The notes under the pieces are model-generated. The model had not been told where the DNA came from. It saw only the letters and a program-made list of their open reading frames with translations, and did no database searches. Both the position numbers and the translations under genes were made by a program. A DNA stretch of 29,420 nucleotides, taken from positions 1 through 29,420 of the forward strand of contig MCBC01000083.1 of assembly GCA_001723855.1 (NCBI GenBank), read 5' to 3'. Positions 1 to 6,948 of the stretch are shown here, piece by piece; within the stretch, counting starts at the first letter, position 1; the number at the start of each line of letters is the position of its first letter. Source of the DNA: Candidatus Altarchaeales archaeon WOR_SM1_86-2. Its GTDB lineage: Archaea > Altiarchaeota > Altiarchaeia > IMC4 > MCBC01.

Positions 1-24
1 CATATTACTAAAATTAGTAATATG
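1..24. repeat. Perfect 11-bp inverted repeat at the window edge
   Basis: Arms CATATTACTAA and TTAGTAATATG enclose only AA, so the 24 bases form a near-continuous palindrome. It lies downstream of the GH130 gene (which reads leftwards) and touches the window edge, so its full extent cannot be judged. It may be another member of the hairpin family seen at 1275-1582, 4887-4943, 5598-5689 and 7818-8078, although its loop is 2 nt rather than 3. No gene is visible in 25-176. Confidence 0.6.
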
Positions 25-121
25 AAAACTCAAAAAATAATGGCCAATTATGAGCTAAAACAGTTGCCAGAGAATCCATAACTGAATTTCTGATAAAACC
101 TATTGCGAAAAATGGGCATAG

Positions 122-155
122 TTACGGTTTGATGTAAAAATTATTTTGAACCGTA
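122..155 (-). terminator. Possible stem-loop 3' of the GH130 gene
   Basis: TACGGTT and AACCGTA form a 7-bp stem around an A/T-rich loop about 20 bases past the stop codon of the leftward-reading GH130 gene. On the minus strand the loop includes a run of five T. Archaeal termination relies mainly on T-runs, so this is only a weak terminator candidate. Confidence 0.25.
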
Positions 156-176
156 TCTAAATGAAAAAATCATGAC

Positions 177-1244
177 CTAAATTTTAAACGAAGAAGTTGG
201 CTTTACCTTTGCCTCTTCCGTGTCCTTCACTGCATCAAGAAATTCATCCAAATTTGTCGTAGCGACTTTAACCGTTAAATCCCTGCTTCCATAATAAACA
301 AACAGATTGTCCTTTATTACGACCGCCCCGCATGGATAGACTATGTTGCAGTCGTCCTCTTCGGGTTCAAGAACCGGCTCTTTGGCCCTGTATAAAACCC
401 TAGTTGGATCATCAAGGTCCAGGAGCATGGCTCCCACCTTGTATTTATAATGATGGCATTTATCGCCAACCCCGTGGTATATAACAAGCCAGCCATCCTT
501 TGTTTTTATGGGAGTGGGTCCTACCCCCACCTTTCTGCTGTCCCACATATCATCCCTTGGATTGATTGAAAACTCTCCTTTTAACCACTTTGTTTCTCCA
601 TCGAAATCCAGATCGTCCGCGAAATCTATTAGAATTGACGGGAATACGCGGTGGAATATCACGTATTTATCGTTAACTTTCTCAGGGAGAATCGCTGCGT
701 TCTTATTGATGACGCCAGGCGGTGAAATGAAGACGGGTTTCTTCCAGTTCCAGTCACCCTTCAGGAAATCAGCGGTTTTTACCGAAGTAATGGCAAGCCG
801 GGGATGATTTTTGCCGTCGAAATGCACGAAGGGTACGTAGAAGCGGTCATCTATCTTTGTGATCCTGGGGTCCTCACATCCGCCGTACCATCCTCCACCG
901 GAGCTGTAGACGAGCCTGCCCCTGGTTGTAGGGGGTTCCTCCCCCCTTATGTCATCCAACACAAAAATAGGTTCGTCCACTCTTTCGTCTATGGTGACGC
1001 CATCTTTGCTGGAGGCGTACCCCAGAACAGACCTATTCGTATCCCCGATAGCCCTGTAGATAATATGTACCCTCCCAGATTCATAGATCGCTGCGGGGTT
1101 AAATGTTGCACATGACTCCCATCCGTTTGTCGTCGGTCGTAGTATAGGATTCCCGTTGAACGCTCTCAGGTAAGCTTGAACTCGCGACAGCGTAGATAAG
1201 GTAGCCTTTTTTTCCTTAATTTTATTATCTATTCTCCGCTCCAC
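177..1244 (-). CDS. GH130-family glycoside phosphorylase / hydrolase
   Basis: Enzyme of glycoside hydrolase family 130, whose members phosphorolyse or hydrolyse beta-mannosides (mannosyl-glucose, mannooligosaccharides, mannosyl-GlcNAc). The five-bladed propeller signatures are in order: NPILRP and WES.ATFNPAAI with IYRA near the N-terminus, the CEDPRIT block carrying the conserved Asp/Arg in the middle, then GVGPTPI with W.VIYHGV, and GAMLLDLDDP with the YR..EPVLEPE block. Length (about 355 aa) fits the family. There is no ATG start: an open frame extends to a TTG at 1286, but that codon lies inside a hairpin element (1275-1349), so I prefer the GTG at 1244. The substrate cannot be read from sequence. 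Turnover of a mannose-containing surface or storage glycan is plausible given the glycan island downstream, but this is inference. Confidence 0.85.
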   Translation of the reverse strand: MERRIDNKIKEKKATLSTLSRVQAYLRAFNGNPILRPTTNGWESCATFNPAAIYESGRVHIIYRAIGDTNRSVLGYASSKDGVTIDERVDEPIFVLDDIRGEEPPTTRGRLVYSSGGGWYGGCEDPRITKIDDRFYVPFVHFDGKNHPRLAITSVKTADFLKGDWNWKKPVFISPPGVINKNAAILPEKVNDKYVIFHRVFPSILIDFADDLDFDGETKWLKGEFSINPRDDMWDSRKVGVGPTPIKTKDGWLVIYHGVGDKCHHYKYKVGAMLLDLDDPTRVLYRAKEPVLEPEEDDCNIVYPCGAVVIKDNLFVYYGSRDLTVKVATTNLDEFLDAVKDTEEAKVKPTSSFKI

Positions 1245-1274
1245 TATATGTTTTACCTGTCTATTATTTTTGAT

Positions 1275-1349
1275 TAAACTTCGCAAAACTTTTTTTAAAA
1301 GTTTTGGAACACAAAATTTTTTAAATTTTGATGTTTTTTTAAAAGTTTA
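1275..1349. repeat. Twin-hairpin element 1
   Basis: A closing stem (TAAACTT at 1275-1281 with AAGTTTA at 1343-1349) encloses two hairpins. The first, 1285-1305, has arms AAAACTTTT and AAAAGTTTT and loop TTT. The second, 1312-1330, has arms CAAAATTT and AAATTTTG and loop TTT. They are separated by six bases (GGAACA). The same plan of two short perfect hairpins with 3-nt loops, a 6-8 nt linker and an enclosing stem recurs at 5598-5689, 7818-7893 and 7920-7973. The arms here are very A/T-rich, so this copy alone would be weak evidence. Confidence 0.6.
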
Positions 1350-1684
1350 TTATATAATATATATACGCATTACGAGAATAAAAATATATTCGCAACATCT
1401 CGATTTAGTTTTCTGTTCCAGAAAAGATTTTTGGCAATTTTGCGGAAAAACCGGAATTTCTTTTCTGATTCAAAAAAGTACCGGGGGGTATCTGTCAATT
1501 GTTAAAATAAAAACAACCTTTTCTTTTTTGATGTGCAAAATTTTCCTGAAAGTTTTGACACCCAAAAATGCTTTGCGTTTTTTAGAAAAAAAAGAAAACG
1601 CTGACGAAAAGATCGCAAAAGTGCAAAGCAAGTTTTTCGAAAAAACCAATATAGTTTACAATACAATAAAAAAGTGAAAGATTC
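1350..1684. other. A/T-rich intergenic region with further 3-nt-loop hairpins
   Basis: No convincing gene lies between the GH130 gene and ftr. A plus-strand open frame of 135 codons crosses the region but has Lys/Phe/Ile-rich low-complexity content and runs through the hairpins. Further stem-loops are 1409-1425 (TTTTCTG / CAGAAAA, loop TTC), 1536-1557 (10 bp with one G-T pair, loop CT) and 1564-1582 (AAAAATGC / GCGTTTTT with one G-T pair, loop TTT). A TGTCAA / TTGACA pair near 1494 and 1555 could close one of them. A run of TATATAATATATATA near 1352-1367 could melt easily or hold promoter elements. Confidence 0.5.
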
Positions 1685-2584
1685 TTAAAATAAATCTTTC
1701 AAGTTAATCTTATATTTCCCCAGCTTGCCGCCGTAGTTGCCGGCAGAAATCTTAACGATCCCCGGAACCGTGCAGGCTGCTTCGATTCCAACCCTTGTCG
1801 CTTCCTTGACCGATTCCTCATCAAGACCGTTTATAACTAACTCATAAACGCAGTTTGCTTCCTCTGGGATATTGCTTTCAACTTCATCATTATCCTTCAA
1901 AGTCGGGCAGTATTTCTCGTTAACACTGGCTCTCAGAAAACTATATTTATTTGAACCGACCTTTGATCCCGAGGCTACGATCCCCCCAGGGAACGGTGTT
2001 ATCACCCCCTCCACGTCCCATAAAGCGTCAACTGCGGCTTCTGCAGCCATCAACGCTGATGCCTGGGTTTTGCCCATTATGAAGAAATTTCCACCAGCAA
2101 CTCCATCTGCTATCCCCATCGAGTTCTCCACGATAAACTCGCCGTCCATGCGAGGAATCCTCCATATCTTCCTGCCCGCGAGTTCATCCTCTTTCTCAAA
2201 CCCGTCTCCAAAGAATCGCTCTTTATAGCCAGTATCAAACATCTTCTCAGTGTTTTCTTCAGGCATTGCATTAAAGACCGCAGCTGTCGCAGAGGTTATA
2301 GCACATTGTCCAACCCTCATTATCAACTGCGTTTCCAACGCTTTATCGCTCATGTGGCATATCTGCACTAAATATCCTGCTCTCCCATCCGGATTTCCGG
2401 TTGCTTTATAACACTCAATCCCGGCTTCGGCAGGGCATCCAACAACCGAAGTTCCAAAACCAGTCATTTCGTTTGCAGAAACATATGCCCAATGCCTTGT
2501 TGCACCAGTTACCAGCAGTCGTGCAATCTTTATCGGAAATGCTTCCGCAAACGTATCCTCTATCTCAACGCCATTAATTTCCAT
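1685..2584 (-). CDS. ftr: Formylmethanofuran--tetrahydromethanopterin N-formyltransferase
   Basis: Cytosolic C1-pathway enzyme that moves the formyl group between formylmethanofuran and tetrahydro(methano/sarcina)pterin, the second step of CO2 reduction in methanogenesis or the reverse in methane oxidation. The 299-aa length matches the family (about 297). The N-terminus [19 protein letters not shown], the [17 protein letters not shown] block, the FFGDGFE segment, IPRMDGEF and the [15 protein letters not shown] block are diagnostic of Ftr. The start is an ATG at 2584 and the upstream sequence is very A/T-rich (TTATATAAG on the minus strand around 2620), fitting an archaeal promoter. mfnB, which makes part of the methanofuran cofactor, is 6 kb away. 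Confidence 0.97.
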   Translation of the reverse strand: MEINGVEIEDTFAEAFPIKIARLLVTGATRHWAYVSANEMTGFGTSVVGCPAEAGIECYKATGNPDGRAGYLVQICHMSDKALETQLIMRVGQCAITSATAAVFNAMPEENTEKMFDTGYKERFFGDGFEKEDELAGRKIWRIPRMDGEFIVENSMGIADGVAGGNFFIMGKTQASALMAAEAAVDALWDVEGVITPFPGGIVASGSKVGSNKYSFLRASVNEKYCPTLKDNDEVESNIPEEANCVYELVINGLDEESVKEATRVGIEAACTVPGIVKISAGNYGGKLGKYKINLKDLF

Positions 2585-2624
2585 TTTATATTTTATAATT
2601 ATTAATTATTTAAAAATAAAAATC

Positions 2625-3335
2625 TTATATAAAAAGCTCCCCGGAATTTTCCGTTAATTTGCCGTTGACATCCACAAGCCGCAGGATCTCACCCTTTCTT
2701 TTTGCAAATATTCTTGCGTTTGCTGGATCGTTTTTGTACTCTTCGGGGATAACAAGTTCTTTTATTTTATACGTGTGGGTGATCTTAATTTCCCTGAAAT
2801 CGCTTTTTTCGACGTCAAAGCATATTTCATCCATCACCTTATAAAGGATCGATATATCCAGTGTTGCGGAACAGAATTCCGCATCCACGGGATCGCCCGG
2901 CTTTGGGATACTGTTTTTTGTTCTTAATTTCCAGTTGCTTTTCTCGACGGGTGTTAAGTTAAGGAGGATATGGCAGTCTTTGAAGGCGTCGTATATCCCT
3001 TTTAATTCACCCGGACTCAGATCGCACTTGATTGTTGAGACATGCATCCTGACTTTCTTACGCGCCTTTGCCCCTATGCCGAGACCTTTCAGTTCATCTA
3101 TGATCTTTCTTTTACTTATTATCCTGCCGTCAACCCTGAACACGGTATCGGCATTCTCTGCGATCAATTCTCCAAGGACATTCGTATAATCAATGCTTCC
3201 CTTTACTCTCATCGCATTCCCCTGCCGCTTCAATCCCACCGCAGCGCCTTCATACTTTCCCCTGCTGTACCTGACAAATCTCTGATGCGCGGTATCATCC
3301 GCCCGTTTATTGAAAATCTGCTTGATGAAATGCAT
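2625..3335 (-). CDS. Conserved archaeal protein of unknown function
   Basis: I do not recognise a named family. The 236-aa product is soluble, with no signal peptide or membrane segment. It starts with a basic N-terminal stretch (MHFIKQIFNKRADD...), has a basic patch with IISKRKIIDEL and KARKKVRMHVSTIKCDL in the middle, and alternating short beta-like segments in the C-terminal half. There are only two cysteines and no nucleotide-binding motif. It begins at an ATG and lies 40 bp upstream of ftr on the same strand, so the two could be cotranscribed. A small stand-alone protein of methanogen-type archaea is the most likely nature; any link to C1 metabolism is inference from position only. Confidence 0.7.
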   Translation of the reverse strand: MHFIKQIFNKRADDTAHQRFVRYSRGKYEGAAVGLKRQGNAMRVKGSIDYTNVLGELIAENADTVFRVDGRIISKRKIIDELKGLGIGAKARKKVRMHVSTIKCDLSPGELKGIYDAFKDCHILLNLTPVEKSNWKLRTKNSIPKPGDPVDAEFCSATLDISILYKVMDEICFDVEKSDFREIKITHTYKIKELVIPEEYKNDPANARIFAKRKGEILRLVDVNGKLTENSGELFI

Positions 3336-3427
3336 CTTGTATTTAAGATTATTATGGAGATAAATAAATATAAATTCCCTGTTGTAGTATCCCGATATTA
3401 TTTAGCAACCTCTTAATAAATCGTCTC

Positions 3428-3700
3428 TTATCCGTATAAGCCCGCCCCGAATTTTTTAATAAAGTCCCCATAGCACTTCTTGCCTTGGTTTTCTGGTAAA
3501 CGCTTCATCTGGAGTTTCTGCGTTTTCCGGGTACAGAGCACCATGGGGTCGATTATTGTACCGGTCCGTGAACTCTTCCGCGTCTTTAAATCGGCGTCTG
3601 TGCTTCTCATGCTCCTGTATTGGCTGACGAAGGAGAAGAAAGCGGGGATTAAAATCCATAAACCCAAAAACAAACTTATTTTTATCTCTTCCCACCCTTC
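3428..3700 (-). pseudogene. C-terminal remnant of a DDE transposase / integrase-core protein
   Basis: Two overlapping minus-strand frames together carry the tail of an rve-type (IS3/IS481-like) transposase. The frame ending near 3456 has FKDAEEFTDRYNNRPHGAL and then ENAETPDEAF.RK, the typical end of the catalytic core. It stops after EVLWGLY, while another frame continues with GDFIKKFGAGLYG, so a frameshift separates the last 12 or so residues. The rest of the transposase, including the first catalytic Asp residues, is missing. The remnant overlaps the 3' end of priL by about 15 bases. No terminal inverted repeats are visible. Confidence 0.75.
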
Positions 3701-4662
3701 CTGACCCTGCCCAAGTAGTAATTCAGAGGATGGTTAACCCCGCATTCTCCAGGGCATAAGCCGTATGACTTTATCGTTGCGCATGCGGGGCAGGAATATT
3801 TTCTGCCTGTTTTTTCACCGGAAAAATATTCCAGTTGCTTCCTGGTTTTCTCCTCATCATATTTTGGAAAAACGGAAAATATTTTCAGGATGTCCTCTAT
3901 GGTTAAATTGAGATTTACAAGGAATGTGCCCAATACAAACATGCCGTTATGGGAGATTTCCCCTGATTCGAGCTGCGACAGCATATTCAAAATACACGGG
4001 GGCAGAGCACCCTTATCCAGTTTCTCCACTTTCAACTCCTGTGCACCAAAAGTTTTTATTTTTATTTCCGTAGCCATTCTCTTGAATGATTCCGGTGCAC
4101 CGGTTAAATTTATGGGCGCCGTGACTTTCTGTCTTATGCCCTCCCTCAGCATGAGAAGAACCTCTCTTTTATTTATCCTGACATACCCGGAATTTAATTG
4201 CCTGTTAACCAATTTCCACCTCGGCTGGGATTTTGCAAGCGAGGATGAGAGCTGCAGATACCTCAAGAAATGAATTCTGTCGTTTTCCAGATCTAAATTA
4301 ACCTCATCCATGATCTTTTTTATATTAAAATCGGGTTCGTCTTTAAGAAAGCGGTATGCTAAATTCGCCTCGTACCATGCGTATTTGTCGATTATGCGTT
4401 TACTGTTTGTCAGATTAGCAATAACACGGGCGATCGGATAACTGAGAACCGTGAGTTCCTGTACCAGTTCATCATCGATGGAAGGGTATCTCTCCGCCCT
4501 GCCTGATTTTATAGCATCCAGAACCCTCTGTTTTCCAAGGTCCATGCTTGCAGAGTACAGAGGATGGTTCTCTATCTCCTCAAGCCCCAACCCCAGGGAT
4601 TCAACCCACTGCTTCGCTTCCCTGAGAAACGGGTATTTCGCCAGGAATTTTAGGTTGTACAA
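3682..4662 (-). CDS. priL: DNA primase large subunit
   Basis: Iron-sulfur subunit of the archaeal/eukaryotic primase. With PriS it makes RNA primers at the replication fork. The 326-aa product has the helical N-terminal domain and a C-terminal [4Fe-4S] domain with cysteines at 223 (PPCILNML), 291/294 (SCPAC), 303 and 307 (GLCPGEC). Four of these would ligand the cluster as in the family. The start must be a TTG at 4662 because a stop codon lies four codons upstream and the next ATG (codon 40) is too far inside. Its 3' end runs into a transposase remnant, and the last residues (RVRKGGKR) may have been altered by that insertion. No replication origin or cdc6 gene is visible nearby. Confidence 0.92.
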   Translation of the reverse strand: MYNLKFLAKYPFLREAKQWVESLGLGLEEIENHPLYSASMDLGKQRVLDAIKSGRAERYPSIDDELVQELTVLSYPIARVIANLTNSKRIIDKYAWYEANLAYRFLKDEPDFNIKKIMDEVNLDLENDRIHFLRYLQLSSSLAKSQPRWKLVNRQLNSGYVRINKREVLLMLREGIRQKVTAPINLTGAPESFKRMATEIKIKTFGAQELKVEKLDKGALPPCILNMLSQLESGEISHNGMFVLGTFLVNLNLTIEDILKIFSVFPKYDEEKTRKQLEYFSGEKTGRKYSCPACATIKSYGLCPGECGVNHPLNYYLGRVRKGGKR

Positions 4663-4764
4663 TTTCTTTTGTTATATCTGCGGACCATATGCCGTTCACT
4701 ATTTATTCTTAAACTCCATAAAATAAAAGAAAGTATGTAGGATCTCACAGACAATTGAAGAATT

Positions 4765-5096
4765 ATGGACAAAATAACAGTCTGCAAAGAATCTCGAGCA
4801 GGATAAGGGTTAGTTTTCCATACAACAAGGATTATGTTGCGAAAATTAAAACCATTGATGGCTACAAATGGCATCCTGAGGGCAAACAACCGAAATTTCT
4901 TTGAAGTTTCGTGTGCTGAAATTTGCGAAGCAAATTTTACGCATACTGGAGTTTTCCAGAGAGCGATGGCATCGTAGAAAAACTTACCTCTATGTTCGGT
5001 GAAGAGAACACCAATATTGATCCAACCCTACAAGATTTTGACGCACTTGAGAGAGAACTCATTTCAAGAAAATACAGCCCTGTAAACTTATACTAA
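4765..5096 (+). pseudogene. N-terminal remnant of an archaeal tyrosine recombinase / integrase
   Basis: The conserved N-terminal arm of archaeal XerC/D-like integrases is recognisable but broken. MDKITVCKES starts at 4765, then a frameshift leads to RIRVSFPYNKDYVAKIKTI and KWHPEGK. A 57-bp hairpin element (4887-4943) interrupts the gene, and the original frame resumes exactly with YWSFPESDGIVEKL and continues to ISRKYSPVNLY before a stop at 5094-5096. The usual KYSPKTVKxY helix of the SAM-like domain is cut off and the whole catalytic domain is absent. Downstream sequence belongs to an unrelated ATPase. At least three lesions are visible, so this is dead. Confidence 0.8.
4887..4943. repeat. 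Twin-hairpin element 2 (inserted in the integrase remnant)
   Basis: 57 bp placed between the codons for ...HPEGK and YWSFP of the integrase. Hairpin one (4891-4911) has arms CGAAATTTC and GAAGTTTCG with one G-T pair and loop TTT. Hairpin two (4919-4937) has arms AAATTTGC and GCAAATTT and loop GAA. The linker is TGTGCTG. Read on the minus strand it starts TATGCGTAAAA, has AGCACACG between the hairpins and ends CGGTTG, matching element 3 (5617-5671) in all three linkers although the stems differ. Confidence 0.75.
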
Positions 5097-5595
5097 AGAG
5101 GAAAGTATCCCCAAATTTTATTCTTGATTTGTTGGACCATCTGGGAGATGCATATATCTTATTTTCCGTTCCGATCTTCTCATACAAGATTAAAGACCAG
5201 AAGCAGTATCCTAAGAAGATATACTGTATTGATGCTGGTTTAATAAATATGGTTTCCTTCAGGTTTATGGAGGATGCGGGAAAGTTCTATGAGAATTTGG
5301 CTGCGGTAGAACTGCTGCTGAGAGGTAAAGAAATTTGCTACTGGAAGGATCGGCAACACAGGGAAGTTGATTTTGTGATTAAAGAAGATTTAAAGGTAAA
5401 TCAATTGATCAGGATTTGCTATGATATTGATGATCCAGAGACAAAAAAGAGGGAAATAAATGGGCTGATCAAAGCAAGTGGGGAGTTAAATTGCAAGAAT
5501 CTATTATGGTGATAACAGAAGATTTTGAAGGGAGAGAAAAAATAAAGGGGGAAGAGATAGGTTATATGCAATTGTGGAAATGGCTGCTTGAATAA
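5084..5595 (+). pseudogene. C-terminal remnant of a DUF4143 (AAA_14-type) ATPase
   Basis: The frame from about 5084 carries KVSPNFILDLLDHLGDAYILF, then the hallmark KKIYCIDAGLIN block, FYENLAAVELLLRGKEICYW and REVDFVIKED. These are the DUF4143 C-terminal domain of archaeal/bacterial P-loop ATPases with a PD-(D/E)XK-like fold. The N-terminal ATPase domain is absent; the 5' end is joined directly to the integrase remnant near 5080. A frameshift near 5505-5512 ends the frame at LLW, while the next frame continues with MVITEDFEGREKIKGEEIGY to a stop at 5595, the normal end of the family. It is therefore a truncated and frameshifted relic. Confidence 0.82.
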
Positions 5596-5597
5596 TC

Positions 5598-5689
5598 ATA
5601 TGAAACGCAATTAGATTATGCGTAAAAACCAGAGGTTTTTAGCACACGGAATTTCTCTGAAATTCCGATTGTTCACCAGCGTTTCATAT
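5598..5689. repeat. Twin-hairpin element 3 with 11-bp closing stem
   Basis: A perfect closing stem, ATATGAAACGC (5598-5608) with GCGTTTCATAT (5679-5689), encloses hairpin one at 5624-5640 (AAAAACC / GGTTTTT, loop AGA) and hairpin two at 5647-5667 (CGGAATTTC / GAAATTCCG, loop TCT). Linkers are TATGCGT before, AGCACA between and GATTG after. It begins three bases after the stop of the DUF4143 remnant and is in opposite orientation to element 2, so the two copies flank the ATPase remnant as inverted repeats. Confidence 0.8.
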
Positions 5690-5728
5690 ATGCGGGACAT
5701 TTCATTTCAAATTCCTTCGGATATAAAT

Positions 5729-5956
5729 TCACCTGACAACTTCAATTGCTTCAACGGGACACGCCTTAACGCACATCCCGCATCCTGTGCATTTATCCTT
5801 ATCTATTATCGCTGCAACGCCGTTCTCGATACCAAGGGGTCCTTCACCCTGCGGCTTTCCAGCCCCCGTTTGTGGATTTTTAGCGCCAATCGGGCACATA
5901 ATAACACAATTGCCGCACCCGTGGCATTTATCCTCATAAATCGTTATTTCAACCAT
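5729..5956 (-). CDS. Ferredoxin, 2x[4Fe-4S]
   Basis: A 75-aa clostridial-type ferredoxin with two complete cluster motifs: C11-x2-C14-x2-C17-x3-C21 (CHGCGNCVIMCP) and C56-x2-C59-x2-C62-x3-C66 (CTGCGMCVKACP). The 34 residues between the motifs are longer than in simple clostridial ferredoxins and include a Gly/Pro-rich loop. It resembles the small ferredoxin subunits and polyferredoxin modules associated with formylmethanofuran dehydrogenase, but the identity of its redox partner is inference. The ATG start is 38 bp from the divergent exchanger gene. It has no linked oxidoreductase in the window. Confidence 0.9.
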   Translation of the reverse strand: MVEITIYEDKCHGCGNCVIMCPIGAKNPQTGAGKPQGEGPLGIENGVAAIIDKDKCTGCGMCVKACPVEAIEVVR

Positions 5957-5994
5957 CTTTGATTATTAAATTATAAATAAAATAAATAAATGAT
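5957..5994. promoter_or_regulatory. Short divergent promoter region (ferredoxin / exchanger)
   Basis: Only 38 bp, almost entirely A/T (TTAAATTATAAATAAAATAAATAAA), separate two divergent ATG codons. TATA-like sequences exist on both strands, but at such spacing at least one transcript would be nearly leaderless or start inside the other gene. No inverted operator is visible. Confidence 0.35.
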
Positions 5995-6927
5995 ATGGTT
6001 TCCACAATATTATTGTTCTTGATCTCCTGCATATTCCTGGTTTTAAGCGGCGGCTGGCTCGTGAAACTCCTTGTAAAGATAGCCGCCCATTTAAGGCTTG
6101 GCAAATTTGTGGTCGGGTTCATATTGATGGCATTCGCCACATCAATCCCGGAATTGTTTGTCGGAATAAATTCGGCACTTGCTGAAAACCCCTCATTATC
6201 CCTGGGAAATGTCATCGGCTCAAATATCGTAACCTTGAGTTTGGTGATGGGAATCGCAACCCTCCTTGGGGGGGGCATCAAGGTGAAGAGTACGAATATA
6301 AAGACGGATTGCACGATGATGCTAATAATTTCATCGATTCCAATATGTTTAATGCTCTTTGATCAAGACCTATCAAGATTTGACGGGCTGATCCTTGTTT
6401 CTATTTTTCTCTTCTATATCATCCATTTGATAAAAGAAAGAAGAAGGAAAACGCCGTTTGAAAAATATGAAAGAAAACATTTCATTATAAACATCTTTCT
6501 TTTTATCTTGAGTGTTGGGATTTTGTTTTTTAGTGCGCATTTTGTTGTAGAATACGGCACCCAATTAGCGATAGAGCTGCATTTACCGGAAATCATGATC
6601 GGCTTATTTTTTGTAGCCATAGGCACGTCTTTGCCGGAACTTGTATTTGAGATAAGGGCGGTTCTTGCAAGAAAAGCGGATCTGGCACTTGGAGACGCCA
6701 TGGGGAGTGTTGTCTGCAATTCAACCCTTGTTTTAGGAGTAACCGCCCTGCTTTGCCCCATTACAGATGGTTTTCTCATATTCATTACAAGCGCAATGTT
6801 TATGGTATTTGTTGCATTTTTATTCACGATGCTTATAAGAAGGAAATCCTGCCTGACCGTGCAGGATGCGATAATACTGATATTCCTGTATGTCTTTTTT
6901 ATTTTCTTTGAATTCTCTTTCCAGTAA
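5995..6927 (+). CDS. CaCA-family Na+/Ca2+ (cation/H+) exchanger
   Basis: Integral membrane antiporter of the Ca2+/cation antiporter superfamily (YrbG/CaxA-like). The 310-aa product has about ten hydrophobic segments in two inverted halves. The alpha-1 repeat at about residues 45-80 reads AFATSIPELFVG...GNVIGSNI, and the alpha-2 repeat (about 200-235) reads AIGTSLPELVFEI...GDAMGSVVCN. The two acidic residues of the TS(I/L)PEL motifs that bind the cation are present. A cytosolic basic loop (KERRRKTPFEKYERKH) separates the halves. Start: ATG at 5995; another ATG five bases upstream is out of frame. The gene is convergent with the metallophosphoesterase, 21 bp apart. Confidence 0.93.
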   Translation: MVSTILLFLISCIFLVLSGGWLVKLLVKIAAHLRLGKFVVGFILMAFATSIPELFVGINSALAENPSLSLGNVIGSNIVTLSLVMGIATLLGGGIKVKSTNIKTDCTMMLIISSIPICLMLFDQDLSRFDGLILVSIFLFYIIHLIKERRRKTPFEKYERKHFIINIFLFILSVGILFFSAHFVVEYGTQLAIELHLPEIMIGLFFVAIGTSLPELVFEIRAVLARKADLALGDAMGSVVCNSTLVLGVTALLCPITDGFLIFITSAMFMVFVAFLFTMLIRRKSCLTVQDAIILIFLYVFFIFFEFSFQ

Positions 6928-6948
6928 ATTTTCGCGGCAGGGATTTTA

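Noticed and set aside
508..1115. Plus-strand open frames opposite the GH130 gene
   Set aside because: Shadow frames of a well-supported gene with no motif of their own.
1270..1677. 135-codon plus-strand open frame
   Set aside because: Low-complexity Phe/Lys/Ile content, crosses several palindromes and lacks any recognisable motif; an accident of stop-poor A/T-rich hairpin DNA.
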